This document shows, piece by piece, positions 1-15,350 of a stretch of DNA of 64,000 bases (within the stretch, counting starts at the first letter, position 1; every line of letters begins with the position of its first letter). Location: positions 27,906,402-27,970,401 of the forward strand of contig NC_079895.1 in NCBI RefSeq assembly GCF_024868665.1. Reading direction: 5' to 3'. The DNA comes from Triplophysa rosa (lineage: Eukaryota; Chordata; Actinopteri; Cypriniformes; Nemacheilidae). A program made the position numbers and the translations under genes. The notes below the pieces were generated by a model. It was not told the DNA's origin, ran no database searches, and worked only from the letters and a program-made list of their open reading frames with translations.

Positions 1-370
1 ACCCAGATAGCACAATCCATCTGGCTTACGTCTATTTGACGTCTGCATTTACATCTGCAAAACATCGGCAATACATAGTTTGCTCATCTGCAATACGTCT
101 CGGAGATGTCTGAACGTCTGTAATACGTCTGCTAAAGATCTGGAGATCTTCTGCGTAAAAACATCTGCTAAACATCTTAGAAAGAGCAGCTTTACATCCA
201 TTCTAAATCATAAACATCTTACAGACATCTTCTAGATGTCTATATGACGTCTGACAGCAGACATCTCCGAGACGTATTGCAGATGAGCAAACGATGTATT
301 GTAGATGTCTTGCAGATGTAAATGCAGACGTCAAATAGACGTAAGCCAGATGTATGTGTGCTATCAGGGG
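1..370. mobile_element. Palindromic MITE with long inverted arms
   Basis: The ends read agatagcaca... and ...tgtgctatcaggg. Bases about 6-112 and 240-367 are imperfect reverse complements: both contain the block with tctggcttacgtctatttg and the block with gcaatacgtctc. There is no coding capacity. The left end may lie outside the window. A second copy of the same terminus starts at 1319, which shows the family is dispersed. Confidence 0.7.
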
Positions 371-655
371 AGTGTACATGTAAAGATAAGAAGCCGAACA
401 TTTTCACAGCGACTCAAATCAAACACACATACAAAACATACTGACGACACACTTGATTGAATATTTTAATTGGTTAAATTTCATATTTTAAATCTTAAAT
501 ACTTGTCAATAATTAACAAAACTATAATTTTTCGTCAATGATAGTAGATCATTATGTTTTCACACACACAACACGTGATGACATGAGAGACGAGCACAGC
601 CTGAATAAACGCTGTCTCAGCAAACATCAAGTCTGTGTGTTTATGATCTAAACTC
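371..655. other. Unassigned AT-rich sequence
   Basis: AT-rich sequence between the left-edge MITE and the stac3 3' end. I see no open frame, RNA gene or clear repeat here. Confidence 0.5.
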
Positions 656-661
656 TTTATT
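656..661 (-). terminator. Candidate stac3 poly(A) signal (AATAAA on minus strand)
   Basis: The plus strand reads tttatt, i.e. AATAAA on the minus strand, 280 nt beyond the stac3 stop codon. It is the nearest canonical hexamer downstream of the gene. Its use as the cleavage signal is inferred from position only. Confidence 0.45.
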
Positions 662-940
662 TCATGGCTGCACTGAATGTATGTAGACCTATGGGATATA
701 CTGAATATATACAGTATCCACACACACACAAGTGACTTGAGTGATGTTTACTGTATAGTTTCAGTGTACTGCCCTCTGGTGGCGAGGTGTGGGTAATGTC
801 AATCGTCTCTCTCTGTCAACACACTCAATGTAATTGTGAAGAGTATTTAGTATGGATAGTATGTGAACTGGGACACTTTGGGAGTGTTTTGTTTGACTGT
901 AATTCTCCTCTCATGATGACATCACATCAGTGTCACGTGT

Positions 941-3937
941 TCAGATCTCCTGCAGTAGATCAGCGGGGAAAAAGCCCAGTTTACGTCCAGTGCTGACCTT
1001 CAGATATCCGTTCACTTCTTCTCCTTTCTTCACCACAATCTACACATGAAGAGAGAGAGAGATTAATATAACACTTGTTCATGTTCTGTGCGCGTGCGCG
1101 TGCGCGTGCTGACCTGATCTTTCTTCAGCGTGATCTGACCCATCTCTCTGTTTCCCACAAAAGATCGAGTCACTTTATACGCACGCTCTCCTGCGCGCAC
1201 ACGTATGATGTACGTCATGGGCAGATAACCCGTCTTCTCACCGATCTTACCCTATAACACACACAGTTTGTAGTAAACTGATAAATATAATACACACAAT
1301 ATTTCTGACATGACATGACCCCTGATAGCACACATACATCTACAAGACGTATGTTTTATTGTTTGCTCATCTGCAATACGTCTCCTGTCAGATGTTACGA
1401 TGGATGTAAAACTAAAATGTTTTCTAAGATGTTTTTACACAGCAGTGTTAATTTCGTTGACGAAAACTACGACGAAAAGTATTCGTTATCGACATGCCCT
1501 TACAGAAAAGACACATGAATTTCACATGTTTTTTACATGTTTTTCGCTTGTGATCACATGTATACAACATGTGTTTAACATGTGCAAAAAAACACGTGTG
1601 ATCCCATGTGAAATGTGTGTTTTTGGAACATTTTGGTGTGAATTCCATGTGAATTCCCACGTGAAACCAATGGGATAACATGTAAAAACCCATGGGATGA
1701 CATGTGCAACATGTGGTGACGTGAAGAACATGTGATCACATGTGGAGACATGTCATATGTTATCCCATGGGTTCTTACATGTTATCCCATGGGTTTCACG
1801 TGGGAATTCACATGGAATTCACACCAAAATGTTCCAAAAACACACATTTCACATGTGATCACACGTGTTTTTTGCACATTTGAATTTCGTGTGTCTTTTC
1901 TGTAAGGGTGTTTTCACTGACGAAAACGAGACGATAACTAAATAAAAATGAATGCATGATAACTAAAACTGTAATAAAAATATACTGACATTTTCGTCAA
2001 CTAATAAAAACGAGACGAAAATATTCTTGTCCCACCTGGCGGACATCAGTTTGCGCGCATGTGCTTATCTCACATAAACGGTAGAGAGAAGTCTCCATAG
2101 TTGCCAAGTCCGCTTACAATACGCACCCTTGGGCTTCTTTTTCTGTCAAGTCGCGTTAAAAAATCACTTGTTGCGGGTTTTGGGGCTTATTTAAAAAAAT
2201 ATGGTTGCTTGTTCTGAATCTGACCAGCAACTTTGTTTCTTTACATCTATGGTCGCTGTTTTGTTCAATCCATTAACACTGTCTGCTCGACGGTAGGCTT
2301 TTTGTACTACATGCGGCAGAGCATAACATCACAGCACCGCGAGAGCTATTTGAAAGCATACAGAGACGTCTACTGTCGCATCACTCTCGCGGTACTATGA
2401 TGTCACGCGCTGATTGGTCTGCGCGGCGCCGCAGGAGGTCACGCAACAGATCTAAGCACGTAAAACAACATAGAGAAGCCAAGAATGTTACAGTGGTCTC
2501 TTCACGTAATCATCGGCGCGCTTTGGGTAATCGGAGGTTAATATACTAAACAGATTAAATATTCACTTAAAGATAAAGATCATTTTATAACCGGGCTACA
2601 TCATTAAACATGTTAAAAGTGTAGATCTGCGCGTTTGGCTACACAGCGTTATTCAAGCCTAAGCACGTGTGAATAGCGTTATTTGTCCGCTAACATCTGT
2701 CACGATTAGATTGAAATGTGAAAATGAACGAAACGGTCAGATCTGATCACGGTGCAGCAAAGGGGTAGGGAGGGATGACCCTGTTTATTAGGCTATAAGG
2801 TCAACATCAAACATTTTATTGTATTAAATAAATGTATTGATCATTGCAGAATATAATTTTAAAAAAGTATACATCAAATGCATATAGTTCAGTTTTACTT
2901 CATTATAAATGTGTGGCTGTTACAGCTATGTTAAGTGGTCATTATATCTTCTCCTTTTCCATCTCTCCAGGCCTATACTGCTCACATCAGAGATTTGCAA
3001 TTAATTTTTGTAAAATTTATGTTTGTGTTTTTCAGACAGGGTAGTGTCAGTTTAAAATGACCCAGGCTCGTTCATTAATAATAAATAATTGATAATAAAT
3101 TACATTGATGATCATGAATAATGTTGGGGTTTTTTTGGAGCTGCAGTTGCTTATTTGTCTTGCAAAAGTTGGCAACACTGGAAGTCTCTGGGAGAAGGGA
3201 AGCACACGCATGTATTCTGTGTCTGCACGCGGTTTACAAAGCGGCTTATTTTCCTTCACGATCGCCGGTAAAACGCCGCAAACTTGAAGCGCGACTGCAG
3301 GCGAGTCACCCCGAAACACATTATGAAGGAGCTCAAAGGTTTTATAGGCCTGTGTTAACCTAACACGAGCTGCTGCATAACGTGAAACGCAACAAAGTCC
3401 GCCAAAAGAAACCAGCGCTGTCCTCTACTGATTATAGAAGTGATGAAGTGAGTCAAGGTGTACATTCCAACCAAATATGTAACATGTTTGCATGACTAAA
3501 GAAATGTAATTTAAGTAAATGATTTAAACCATTTAGATTTTAGTAGAATAAATATAATGTATATTTATTCGACTAAAATGTTTTTCATATTTCGTCGACT
3601 AAAACTACAATGATGGGCTTGACTAAAATGTGACTAAAACTAAATTGCATTTTCGTCAAAAGACTATGACTAAAACTAAATCAAAATTTGCTGTCAAAGT
3701 TAACACTGTTACACAGCAGATGTTTTCCAGACTTGCAGATCTTTACAGACCACACCAACAAGATCGTACATGATGTCTGTCTTTACAGCAAAGTCAATTT
3801 GGCGAATGAATCCATCACAACAGATGAAAGTAACTCACCCTCCACCACTCTTCATTAGAGTCATCCAGAACTGTGATGCGATCTCCTGGACTGAAACACA
3901 AACACATATCAAATCTGTGTGCGCGTGCGTGTGTGTG

Positions 3938-3969
<32 letters not shown>

Positions 3970-4005
3970 TGTGTGTGTGTGTGCGCGTGTGTGTGCGTGT
4001 GCGTA

Positions 4006-4037
<32 letters not shown>

Positions 4038-4447
4038 TGCGTGTGTGTGTGTGTGGTGTGTGCCGGTGGTTCGTAGTGCANNNNNNNNNNNNNNNNNNNN
4101 NNNNNNNNNNNNNNNNNNNNNNNNNNNNNNNNNNNNNNNNNNNNNNNNNNNNNNNNNNNNNNNNNNNNNNNNNNNNNNNNNNNNNNNNNNNNNNNNNNNN
4201 NNNNNNNNNNNNNNGTGTGTGTGTGTGTGTGTGTGCGTGCGTGCGTGTGTGTGTGGAATGCGAAGAGACAGACACTTACTGGAAGTCCAGGTCATCTTTC
4301 TCAATGGCTTTAAACCGATATAAAGCCAGATAATAGTGAGACTGACTGAACGTCTGCTGCTGCTTCTTATTCTACAATCTCAAACACAACACAACTCATC
4401 ACTGTTAACACACACATTATTAAAACATACAGTATAATGCACGTAGA

Positions 4448-4538
<91 letters not shown>

Positions 4539-6792
4539 TAATGCTGCATTCATGTCAACAGGTGTCAGTATACACAACACTGTCACTGAATCACAGTAAA
4601 CCGACAACAGCCGTGTGCATCTTCAGCTGATTTAACAGGAAACAAACATGAGAATGAATGTGTGATGCATTAATCTGACCTTGTCATCTGCGGCCGTCTT
4701 GTCTTTCTTATCTCCATCTTGTTTTCCTGACAAAGACAGACAGACCGTGTGAAGGCTTGAAGGTTTTGTGATGTTTCTCTTCTGACGCTAGAGTCGTCTC
4801 TTTAGGTGGTTTCTATGTATGCCTCACCAATGACAGTGTGACACAGACATATAAATAATGATTTACCTTGTTTTCAAAACCTTTTACTGATAATACACTT
4901 TGTATTTAAAGGCTTAAATGTAAGGAACTGTTAAAGTGCTAACGCGAGCTACTTCACGGTGAATAATCCATCATCGTTGTCTGTCACAGAAAGAATTTGT
5001 GTTTTAACCGTGAGACAGATTCAAGTTCAAGCGCTCATGTTCTCTTTGAAACGCAAATGCAGCATCTCTCAGCTGTTCACCGACTAAACATATCTACAGA
5101 GTCTTTCGTTCAGATTCACAACAAAGGAAAAACATCGCAACACGAGTGTCTTCATTCTACAAGATCATCTCTAAGCAGTTTCATTTACACCAAAATATGA
5201 TTGAATAAACAGACGAGACGGCAGTGAAAACGACCAAAACAACACCGTGACAATGAAGTAAAACGAAAAAGACCCGTTTCTTACTGGTTAGGATTTCCCT
5301 GAAGGAGTCAATCAATCAATCAATGGATGGACAGCTGGTGTTGAAACTCACCTTCACCTCCCTCTTCATCCTCTTTAGGCTGTTGGGCTTCTTCCTCCTC
5401 CATCATCATCATCATCATCTACAGAAGACAACCCTCATGAGTTCACCTTCCTCGAGATCTTCTCAAGTGTTTGATGACACTTACGTTCTTCTTGTCTTCT
5501 GATCCTTTCTTCCTCTCTTTATTGGCCATGATCACACCCACTCTCAGTGTGTCGTACACCGGGTCCGTCCGGTTCTGCTGACCTAAACACACACACACAC
5601 TTCACACGCTTGTGTTTGATTCTTCAGTCTTCAGATGGAGTACAGTATGACGCTCACCTGGATTATTGATCTCTTGATCATAGAGAGGAGAGCTGTACGC
5701 CCGTCTGAAGCCGGGAGGCTGACACATGCACATACACGTATCATACTCAAACAAAACTGCCCAAACATCAAATCCATTCAAATACACACTCACATATTAT
5801 TACCAAAAACTAAACCACTCGTAGAAATGTTGCCTCAAAGTCAGACACTAAAACTATTAATTGGAACTGAAATCAAAACCAAACCTGAAAAAACAAAACA
5901 GCAATGTATTGAAAGAAAAATATTTCTAAAAATTTCTATTCGATTCTGTCATTGGTGTAAAGTTCAGTTAGATACCACTGAGGAATATTTATTATTTTGG
6001 CTACAAATGATTTTTTCTACATATGGTCATGTGATATGATAATTGTGGAAACAAAATCTCAAGCTCTCAGAATAAAATGCCACATTCTTTCGTTCAGGTG
6101 AATTATGTGGGCAACGTTCATTAGAACACAATGATGAGTGATGAAAAGAAGTCATCTCACTATTTTCCCGAAGCATCTCTGGAACTGCACATACGACTGA
6201 CACGAGTGATGAATGTTGGTTTTGCAGTTTTTGCAGCGCAGGGCAAACTTATTATTGACTGAAAGAAGAGAGACAGAATCAGTTTCGGTGAAGAGAATCA
6301 CACGGCACGACTCCTGCTGAAGACACGTGAAGTCATGTTCTACAGTAAACAACACTTGTATCCGGTCGCATGTGACTGTATCGTGACGCTAAAGCCCCGG
6401 ACAGCACAGTGACACACTCATCTCATGTGTTCTACTTGGCCAAACTTCTCACCGCTGTCCTGTTCTCTGTTGATCATTGATCATTTCTATATGCTGTGAA
6501 GTACACGCACACACCTGATCTAGACACATGTTTCTGCAAATATAATCAAAACAAACTCTGTGACACATTACACGTGACTGACTGTGATGCGTGAACTTAC
6601 GGACGATCATTCGTGCACAAACGTCACAAAATTTGGGTTTCTTGCAGTAGTGGTCCTTAAATTTGTGCGGCCTGTCATTGACCTGAACTACAGGCTCAGG
6701 GGTGGGAGGAGGAGGAGCTTCTTCTTCCTCAACCTCTTCATCATACACAAAATACACCTGAGGACAAGAGACAGTGAGCCACCCGTGTGTGT

Positions 6793-6875
<83 letters not shown>

Positions 6876-7055
6876 CGTACAGTGTTGTCTTCCTCTTTGA
6901 CAACATTATCTGGTGCTGGAGGGTTGTCATGAATATCCAGCGAGTCTTTATCCTCCAACCTGTAAACAATCATGACACAATTACTCACAGCGACACACAC
7001 GTACACACACACACAAGTTATGAGCTGTAAACACTCACTGATCATATTGAGCCAT
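941..7055 (-). CDS. stac3: STAC3, SH3 and cysteine-rich domain protein 3 (12 coding exons, complete)
   Basis: Muscle adaptor that links the CaV1.1 voltage sensor to the ryanodine receptor at triads (family knowledge). Exons in transcript order: 7039-7055, 6881-6959, 6601-6757, 6161-6258, 5658-5718, 5485-5582, 5352-5418, 4680-4726, 4280-4371, 3839-3890, 1114-1251, 941-1039. They sum to 1005 nt, giving 334 aa plus TGA; all introns are GT/AG. The start is the only ATG in the first coding exon (MAQYDQLEDKD). An acidic/proline stretch (residues 38-54) precedes a C1 domain with ligands H63, C76, C79, C93, C96, H101 and C104. Then follow a charged linker with six consecutive Met codons, SH3-1 from residue about 220 (ALYRF; tandem Trp W254-W255 in SNEEWWRGKIGEK) and SH3-2 ending [11 protein letters not shown]. 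The linker matches STAC3 rather than STAC1/2 ([11 protein letters not shown]). The intron between the SH3-1 exons holds the assembly gap and the next one a 2.3-kb hAT element. Protein length is near the family norm. Confidence 0.96.
1319..1434. mobile_element. Fragment of a second MITE copy, interrupted by a hAT insertion
   Basis: It begins cccctgatagcacac, the same terminus as the right end of the MITE at 1-370, and contains the shared block tgctcatctgcaatacgtct. At 1435 it is broken by the 8-bp duplication of the hAT element. Sequence resembling its continuation resumes after 3716 (cagatgttttccag), but the far terminus is not recognisable. Confidence 0.55.
1443..3708. mobile_element. Non-autonomous hAT-type DNA transposon (2266 bp) with 8-bp TSD
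   Basis: The ends are cagtgttaa... and ...ttaacactg, forming a 9-bp terminal inverted repeat. The flanks are an exact 8-bp direct repeat ttacacag (1435-1442 and 3709-3716). Subterminal regions carry repeated motifs of the type gacgaaaac/gactaaaac. There is no transposase-like open frame. The 8-bp duplication and CAG-type ends fit the hAT superfamily. It lies in the stac3 intron between exons 1114-1251 and 3839-3890. A diverged inverted relative is visible at about 27640-27833. Confidence 0.8.
1497..1908. mobile_element. Foldback element nested inside the hAT
   Basis: Near-perfect long inverted repeat. The left arm starts cccttacagaaaagacaca and the right arm ends tgtgtcttttctgtaaggg. The arms share blocks such as ccaaaatgttccaaaaacac and are rich in catgtg/cacatg motifs. 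The centre near 1725-1745 would be the loop. There is no reading frame of interest. No clear target duplication could be assigned. Confidence 0.75.
3919..4255. repeat. (GT)n/(GCGT)n microsatellite containing an assembly gap
   Basis: Runs of tg and tgcg lie on both sides of 134 N at 4081-4214. The gap is probably a sequencing or assembly dropout in the repeat, so the true length is unknown. It sits in a stac3 intron; neither flanking exon is affected. Confidence 0.95.
4450..4538. repeat. Compound (GT)n(GCGT)n(GA)n microsatellite in stac3 intron
   Basis: Continuous run of tg, then gcgt, then ag units in the intron between exons 4280-4371 and 4680-4726. Confidence 0.9.
6791..6872. repeat. (CA)n microsatellite filling most of a short stac3 intron
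   Basis: About 80 nt of uninterrupted ca units within the 123-nt intron between coding exons 2 and 3 (6758-6880). Read on the transcript strand it is a UG tract. Confidence 0.95.
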
Positions 7056-8002
7056 GGACACACACTGATTCAGCTGTTAATCCAGAACCTGCACATGACA
7101 ACATGATTGATTTCCCTACACAACATCACATGTGAACATTACTGTAACATTACACTTTAATTCTTCTGTTCTGTGTGTGTGTGTGTGCGTGTGTGTGCGT
7201 GCGTGATGTCAGCCTTCAGTTACCTTTAGAATCTGAATCACAGAAACTGATGACACGAATGATCCACGCTGAAAACACACACACAAATAATAAAGAGTAC
7301 AATTATACCGTATGTGAGAATTATCAATACAAACTCTGAAATAAATGAAATGTTATTTAATTACTGGAGAATTATTGCAATAGATGATAAAGAATGAGTG
7401 ACGGTTCTGACATTACTCTCCTGTTGAAACAAGAATCATCTCTAAGGAAATATATTGCAGTAAACACTTGTCTGTAAAGGTGTTGAAAGGTAAATGTGTT
7501 GATTTTTCATCTAGAATGAAATGATGTATTCAGTTGTTTTAGCTGAAATAATGTTACACACTATGATGCAGTAATAATACATGGAATATTATGTTTTCTA
7601 TCTAAATATAATGTAATTAAATTCACTTTAAACATAGACACACATGCACACACACAGTTTCTATTTGTGGTGGAGAAACTCTATCTGAGATCTAAATTAG
7701 GATCTCTCAGCCGTCCGAATCAAAGAGAGAAAGAAGATCAACCCTTACTGTACAAGAGATTCTTTATATTTTCAAACTTTATATTCTTGCACATATGTAT
7801 TATTAGACATTGATGAATAAAGTCAGTTACACTAACACACATACCTGTTTATGATGTGTATGCGATACTAACATCCAGTGTTTGCAATGACTTGAAGATG
7901 CAGTCGCACAACTTTTGTCAGGTAGTTGCTGTTGGACTGAGATTGATCAGAATGAACAGGTTAACAACCGGACCGGACCGGACCCAACAATCACCAGTAC
8001 AC

Positions 8003-8033
<31 letters not shown>

Positions 8034-11000
8034 TCTTTAAAACACATGCAGAATGATCAAGAGTAATACGACTCTCTCTCTCTCTCTGTGACAGACATGC
8101 ACACGTGTGTTCAGTTCAGGTCACGCACACACACACACACACACACGCACACACACACACACACACACTGTAATAAACTTGTGCTGTTTACTCTGATCAT
8201 GAATTTGCACAATATTGTTACTGTGGACTATTGAAAATTCCAGAGCTAACACAGCAGTATATTTCTGGAATAGCAGCACGTGTCTAGTAAATGTGTTGAG
8301 AGGTGTGCGGTGATATAACAGAGCAAGAAACTTGACCAAAGTCTTTAATTTACTCAGTCAAAAAGAGCAGAATAAAGTGAAACAATACAGCATAAGACAG
8401 TAATACATGATTGTGTGCATTGTCAGATGTGATCGATCGTTGAAGGATGTTGAGATCTTCAGCATAAAACATGAAGAATGTGTTAAACCCACAGAAGATC
8501 ACATAATGGACCTAAAGTAAGATGACCAGATTTTTCTAAATGAAAACAAGGGATATTTCTTTGTTAAATGGTCAAAATATCATTGAAATCTCTAATTTAC
8601 TATAATTAATTAATAAAAAAATGGAGACAAAACATTTTTGAATGTCTTTTTATTGTTGCACTTATAATTATTATTGAGTTTTTGTTTTGCAATTAATTAC
8701 AATAATATAATATTTTTTGCAGACCAAACTGGTTTTATTCAAGTTGACCAAAACTCTATAGAAAAATAGTCCTGAATATAGAACTCTATAGAAAAATAGT
8801 GAATACTAACCATTGCAAATGATCAAAACAGTATCGCATGCATTAAGACAAAATTCAATAACACTACAAAAATATAACAAAACATATGATAATACTGTAT
8901 TTAGGCCTACTGTTATTTACATTTTCCAATTGTATTTACTATTTTCTTTTTCACAAACTGTATACAGTTATTACAACCAGCAACGTTAATTCAAACTTTT
9001 AAAAGATCTTTTTATGTTTGTGCTTTCTGGTCAAAATGATGAACGACAGAGCGGTCAGGATGAAGCGTGTACCACACGGGGAAACGTGGAGAGTCAAGAC
9101 TGCAATAAATCAAGACCGTTTACACTAAACAGCAATAGATATTGTATTATTGTATAGTGACCCAAACATTGATATATTGCATTATGTAGTTCTATACAGA
9201 ACACTTTCTTATTTTTTATAACTTCGAGAAAGTAAATTAAGACATAGAAGATGGTCATAAAATATGAAATTCTGTTTTTTACACACCTGGTGGATGGTAA
9301 CCAAAAGGACACCATTTAATCCAAATACACTACAAAGAGGAGTTTGAATGGTTTTAACAGCTGACGGTTAATAAACGGCACAGTCACATTTCTATACATA
9401 ATAAAATCCCTTTATTGTTATTTCACAGCTGTAGTGCAATGACATTTTTGCTCTCTCTACACACATTAATGCCAGGGCTGGATGATGCAATGGGCATTAT
9501 GGGCGCAGGGGCCTATGAACGCTTGGGGCCCAAGAAAGGGAAGTGTTTCTAACTTAGTCATTTTACGAACCCTCTAGCGGCTTGTGTTCAGAAGAAGTGC
9601 ATAGCGACTTCTTGGAAAAAACACCACTTTTCATTCAGTGGGGAAATGTGGTCAGTGCTGCCCCGCGAGCGCCAGGTCTCTCCTTCCCCTCTCTCAGCAT
9701 CCCTCTGTCCAGTGAGTGGCAGGAGGAAGCAGCACATCCAATTCACCGTATGACTACAAAACAGTGTTTCACTGTCACTGTTATGCACTGTTTGGATGTA
9801 TAAACATGAACACAGTTCGTCTGCTCCACTTTTTATGGTTAATTTAATTGTTAGATGATGCCGCGTCATAAGTCAGAACTGACACTGAAAGTATGTCAAT
9901 GAGATGGCTTTATTGTTGTAAATATAACTTATGAGTTAGAATACCCTCGCGGTTGTCTTAAATCTCAAAAGGTAAGAGGTTTTTTTTACATGTATTTGGT
10001 GGTCTTTTCTTGCCAATTACGAATTTTAAATTGATATTGATGACCAGGTCTAACTGCCTTACTTTACCAATATTTAGCCTTCATTATTAGAAAATCCACA
10101 GTGCTTTTACATACACACAAATATCATGGTGTCGTACTATTTACATTTATTCATTTGGTGGACACTTTCATCCAAAGTGACTTACACGTAGGAGAGCATA
10201 TACACATTTTGTCAACACACTAAACAGTACCATTAGCTTACACGGCCATGCTACTAGAGGATTAACGCTGGAGGAAGCAAACACAAGAAATAGACCATTA
10301 TAGGTTAGTCAAATAAATACAGAACAGTTATGTTTTGAGCTATATATAGGCTAAAGAAATATACTTATAATATTCGTAACTACCGGCGCTTACCAGCCCA
10401 CCTCAAACAACCCACAATTTTAAAATAAACAATTTTCTGACTCATAATTCTCAATGTTAAACCTCAATGGAATTTTGAAAGTTATCGTCATTGCGAGTAC
10501 TGTCGCTGTCGTTGTTTAGCACTTAGTTGAACAGCAATTGATGATGTGGTTTATATTGGTCAGGTCAGGGCTTCTCCCCACTAATCACTCGAGTCTATTA
10601 GCCTATACATTTAGTTTGGTTTTTCAAATGTGTACATCAAGTGCTGTTTATGTCATTGCGTAGGTAGAGAGATGATTAACAGTGTGCTGTATTGTTTCGT
10701 ATGGCTGATTGTATTTGACAGATTCTATAAAATCATGTCGTTATGTGTGTGTGTTAGTCAGGGCATGTTTGTTCTTTAATGTCATGCTGATGTTTCTGTG
10801 AAGGTGTGTGGGAATTTCATTTCACATTTATTTCTTCTTTTTTGACACATTTTTATCTTTGCCCTGTGATTTCAATTGGGGTGTTTTCCGTAAGTGACTT
10901 TTCTTCACGTCTTCATGTAGCTGAGATTTGATTGTGTGTAAAAGCACAAGCAGGTGCTCAGAGGTTGTCGTTCACAGGGTTTCAGCCTGGACAGATCAAT

Positions 11001-12482
11001 ACACCATTTCAAAAGCAACAGCTACCGATACATCATCTCCTTTCTTTTAGTTCACAACACCGTCTCATATAAATCAAGTTCTATCTGATGTATAATGTGA
11101 AGTAGATGAACACTAGTGTCTCTATCGACTCAATTCAACCCAGATTATCCAAATCTCCAATTACTCCGTTTACGTTCTGCTTGATCTGAAAGGAACCTGC
11201 TTTGTTATATTTTATTTTGACATTTAATTTGTAAGGATTTACAACAGGGCCATTTCTATTTGTAAGTTTGAGGAACATACAGAGTCACTTTATATCATAA
11301 TATCTTACTGCCACGATCTCTATGTGCTGTGATTTATATGATATTTGTGACATTACTGCAGTCTGCTCCCCAAACATTAAAGTAACGCTGCATTATTCAA
11401 CGATAAGCATCCGATCTGTGCGAAGCGCTCTGCTGAACATGTAAAGAATCTTCCACATGCTGATAAAAGAGGGAAAATAAAAGCACAAGATTTCATTTCA
11501 TAGTTTCAGCATTTCATGTTTTAATTTTGCATGTTTAATTCTTCATTCCTGCTGCACTCCAAATCTACAATATTCTGAAAACGTGCACAAAAATGTTTTA
11601 TGTTTTCCTTCCTCCTGCAAGAAATAATAATAATATAATAATTATAATTATACAAAACAAAACTATTACTCGAGCAGAGTAGACAGGAAACTAGTGTTAA
11701 TTCTAGAAAGTTCCTTCTAGTCTTTTAATTGATCAGTAACTCAGTCGCATCATCAAATAAACTTGTCCACCTGTAATCCTCCACACCACGACATTAAAAA
11801 AACAAATCTCTCTAAAAGAAATATTTTCAACTCTGTATCAGTAAAGTCATTTATGCAGAATCTACAGCGACACTCATCTCTCATCCCTCCCTCTATCAAA
11901 ACCTCCAACTTCAGGATAAAAAAGAGGAATGACAAATATTCAAAGACCAAAAAAAAGAAAATACAAGAGATTCTTTAGTTACGTCCAGATTCAAAGCGAT
12001 CTGATTCATCCGAGCTCGTCGCCTAAAGCTCGTTTCTCAGATTTTAAAATATCCGTAACTTCCCAGAGTTAAATTAAAATAAATAAATGTCAGATCGAGG
12101 GAAAGCGGTCAATCTAGCATATTTTAGTTGCTCTTTTTTATTGTTGTTTTTTCTGTTTTTCTAAGAAAAATCTGACAGAAACATTTGTCTTCTCAGATTT
12201 TTCCACTTTCTCCACTGTCACTTTCGTATGATTATATGTTAACTGACAGAATATGCATTGAGGAAAAAAGACATTAAAAACCGTACGCAAAGGGATTTTA
12301 AAACATTTCCATGAAATAAATAAATAAAATACTTGTGTATATCCATGAAGCATAGCTCGGGCGGGTGAAAGGAAAGGATTGGCTGAGAATACTTGGGATT
12401 GTTTTTGCACATAAGAGAGTGTAAATGTGTGAGGAGGAGGATGATGGAGGAAGAAAATGGCCCGTGTGGGGGGTGGAAAGCA
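7056..12482. other. stac3-pcbp2 intergenic region
   Basis: This region holds stac3 5' flanking sequence, (GT)n or (CA)n runs at about 7170-7200, 8004-8028 and 8125-8168, AT-rich unassigned DNA, one interspersed repeat at 10141-10351, and the presumed pcbp2 3'UTR directly below 12483. No frame matches a known family and codon-like constraint is not evident. A small stretch ending near 9340 (acactacaaagagga) recurs near 61265 and is probably repeat-derived. Confidence 0.6.
10141..10351 (+). repeat. Interspersed repeat, copy 1 (fish cattt..ggcagacgctttt family)
   Basis: Diverged copy of the sequence at about 43432-43680, in the same orientation: catttattcatttgg..., ...gaggattaacgctggagga..., ...ggttagtcaaataa. 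The opening motif is widespread in teleost SINE/LINE-related repeats (general knowledge). Target duplications were not resolved. Confidence 0.7.
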
Positions 12483-14555
<2,073 letters not shown>

Positions 14556-14859
14556 GACGACACCACCACACCTGGAGCTGTGCTCACCGATGATCGACCT
14601 GAACACAACACGCCCTTCCGATGAGACGACACGAATACACAAAACCCTCATCATGCTACACAAAGAGTGCTGAAGTTCTCATCGCGGTTTATCGATGCGT
14701 GTCGAGCGATCACATTCATTCAGTGATCGTTTAGAATAAACATGCGTGTTATACAGTCAGCAGCTCGCTGAAGGAAATGTTCAGACTACATACAAATCTC
14801 TATATCAGACAGAATTCCCTCACATGTAACGCCATATATAAAAACGCTCTCTGGTCCTG

Positions 14860-15350
14860 TTAACGCAGCGTTCGCTCGCGTGTTTACCAGCTGCGCACAT
14901 CCGTCAAATAACAGCGCGCTTCTCTTTAAACCACACGAACGCGTCGAACGCGCCTTTACACCCGTTACTGCATCATTTACACGACACGTTTACGTGACAA
15001 ATGTTTCACGAGCCTCCGATTTCGCCCGAAATGAGACGGGCGCGATTAGCACGGGGCTAGCGAGCGTCTCGCGCGGCCTACAGGCCCGTCGTGCCCGTGA
15101 ACGCGTTACACGCGCTGAAGCCTCACCTGACGCGCGCTCCGGGAAGGGATGGAGGGTCCGGGGGGTAAGAGGGGAAGGTTCGGAGGGTTCGGGAGGGAGT
15201 TTTGAGAGGATTCGGGGAAGAGGGAAGACACGGCTGCGTGATCTAGCTCCACTCTTACAAAGACAACAAGATCACCTCTCACCCACGACCTTTCTGACGT
15301 CAGAGCGCGCTGGCCCCGCCCCGCCCTTCGCTGCGTTCTGCGCACTAGTA
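14860..15350 (-). promoter_or_regulatory. CpG-rich promoter region of pcbp2
   Basis: Dense CG dinucleotides (for example gcgtcgaacgcgcc, gcgagcgtctcgcgcgg, cccgtgaacgcgtt) start about 300 nt upstream of the pcbp2 ATG, in an otherwise CpG-poor neighbourhood. No TATA box is evident. A 167-aa plus-strand open frame here is low-complexity and treated as spurious. The exact transcription start is not visible. Confidence 0.6.

Noticed and set aside
3770..4333. Long open frames of alternating Cys-Val or His-Thr residues around microsatellites (also near 6800, 13750, 17700, 26694, 36000, 47950)
   Set aside because: They are translations of (GT)n/(CA)n repeats and, here, of the N gap; no gene content.
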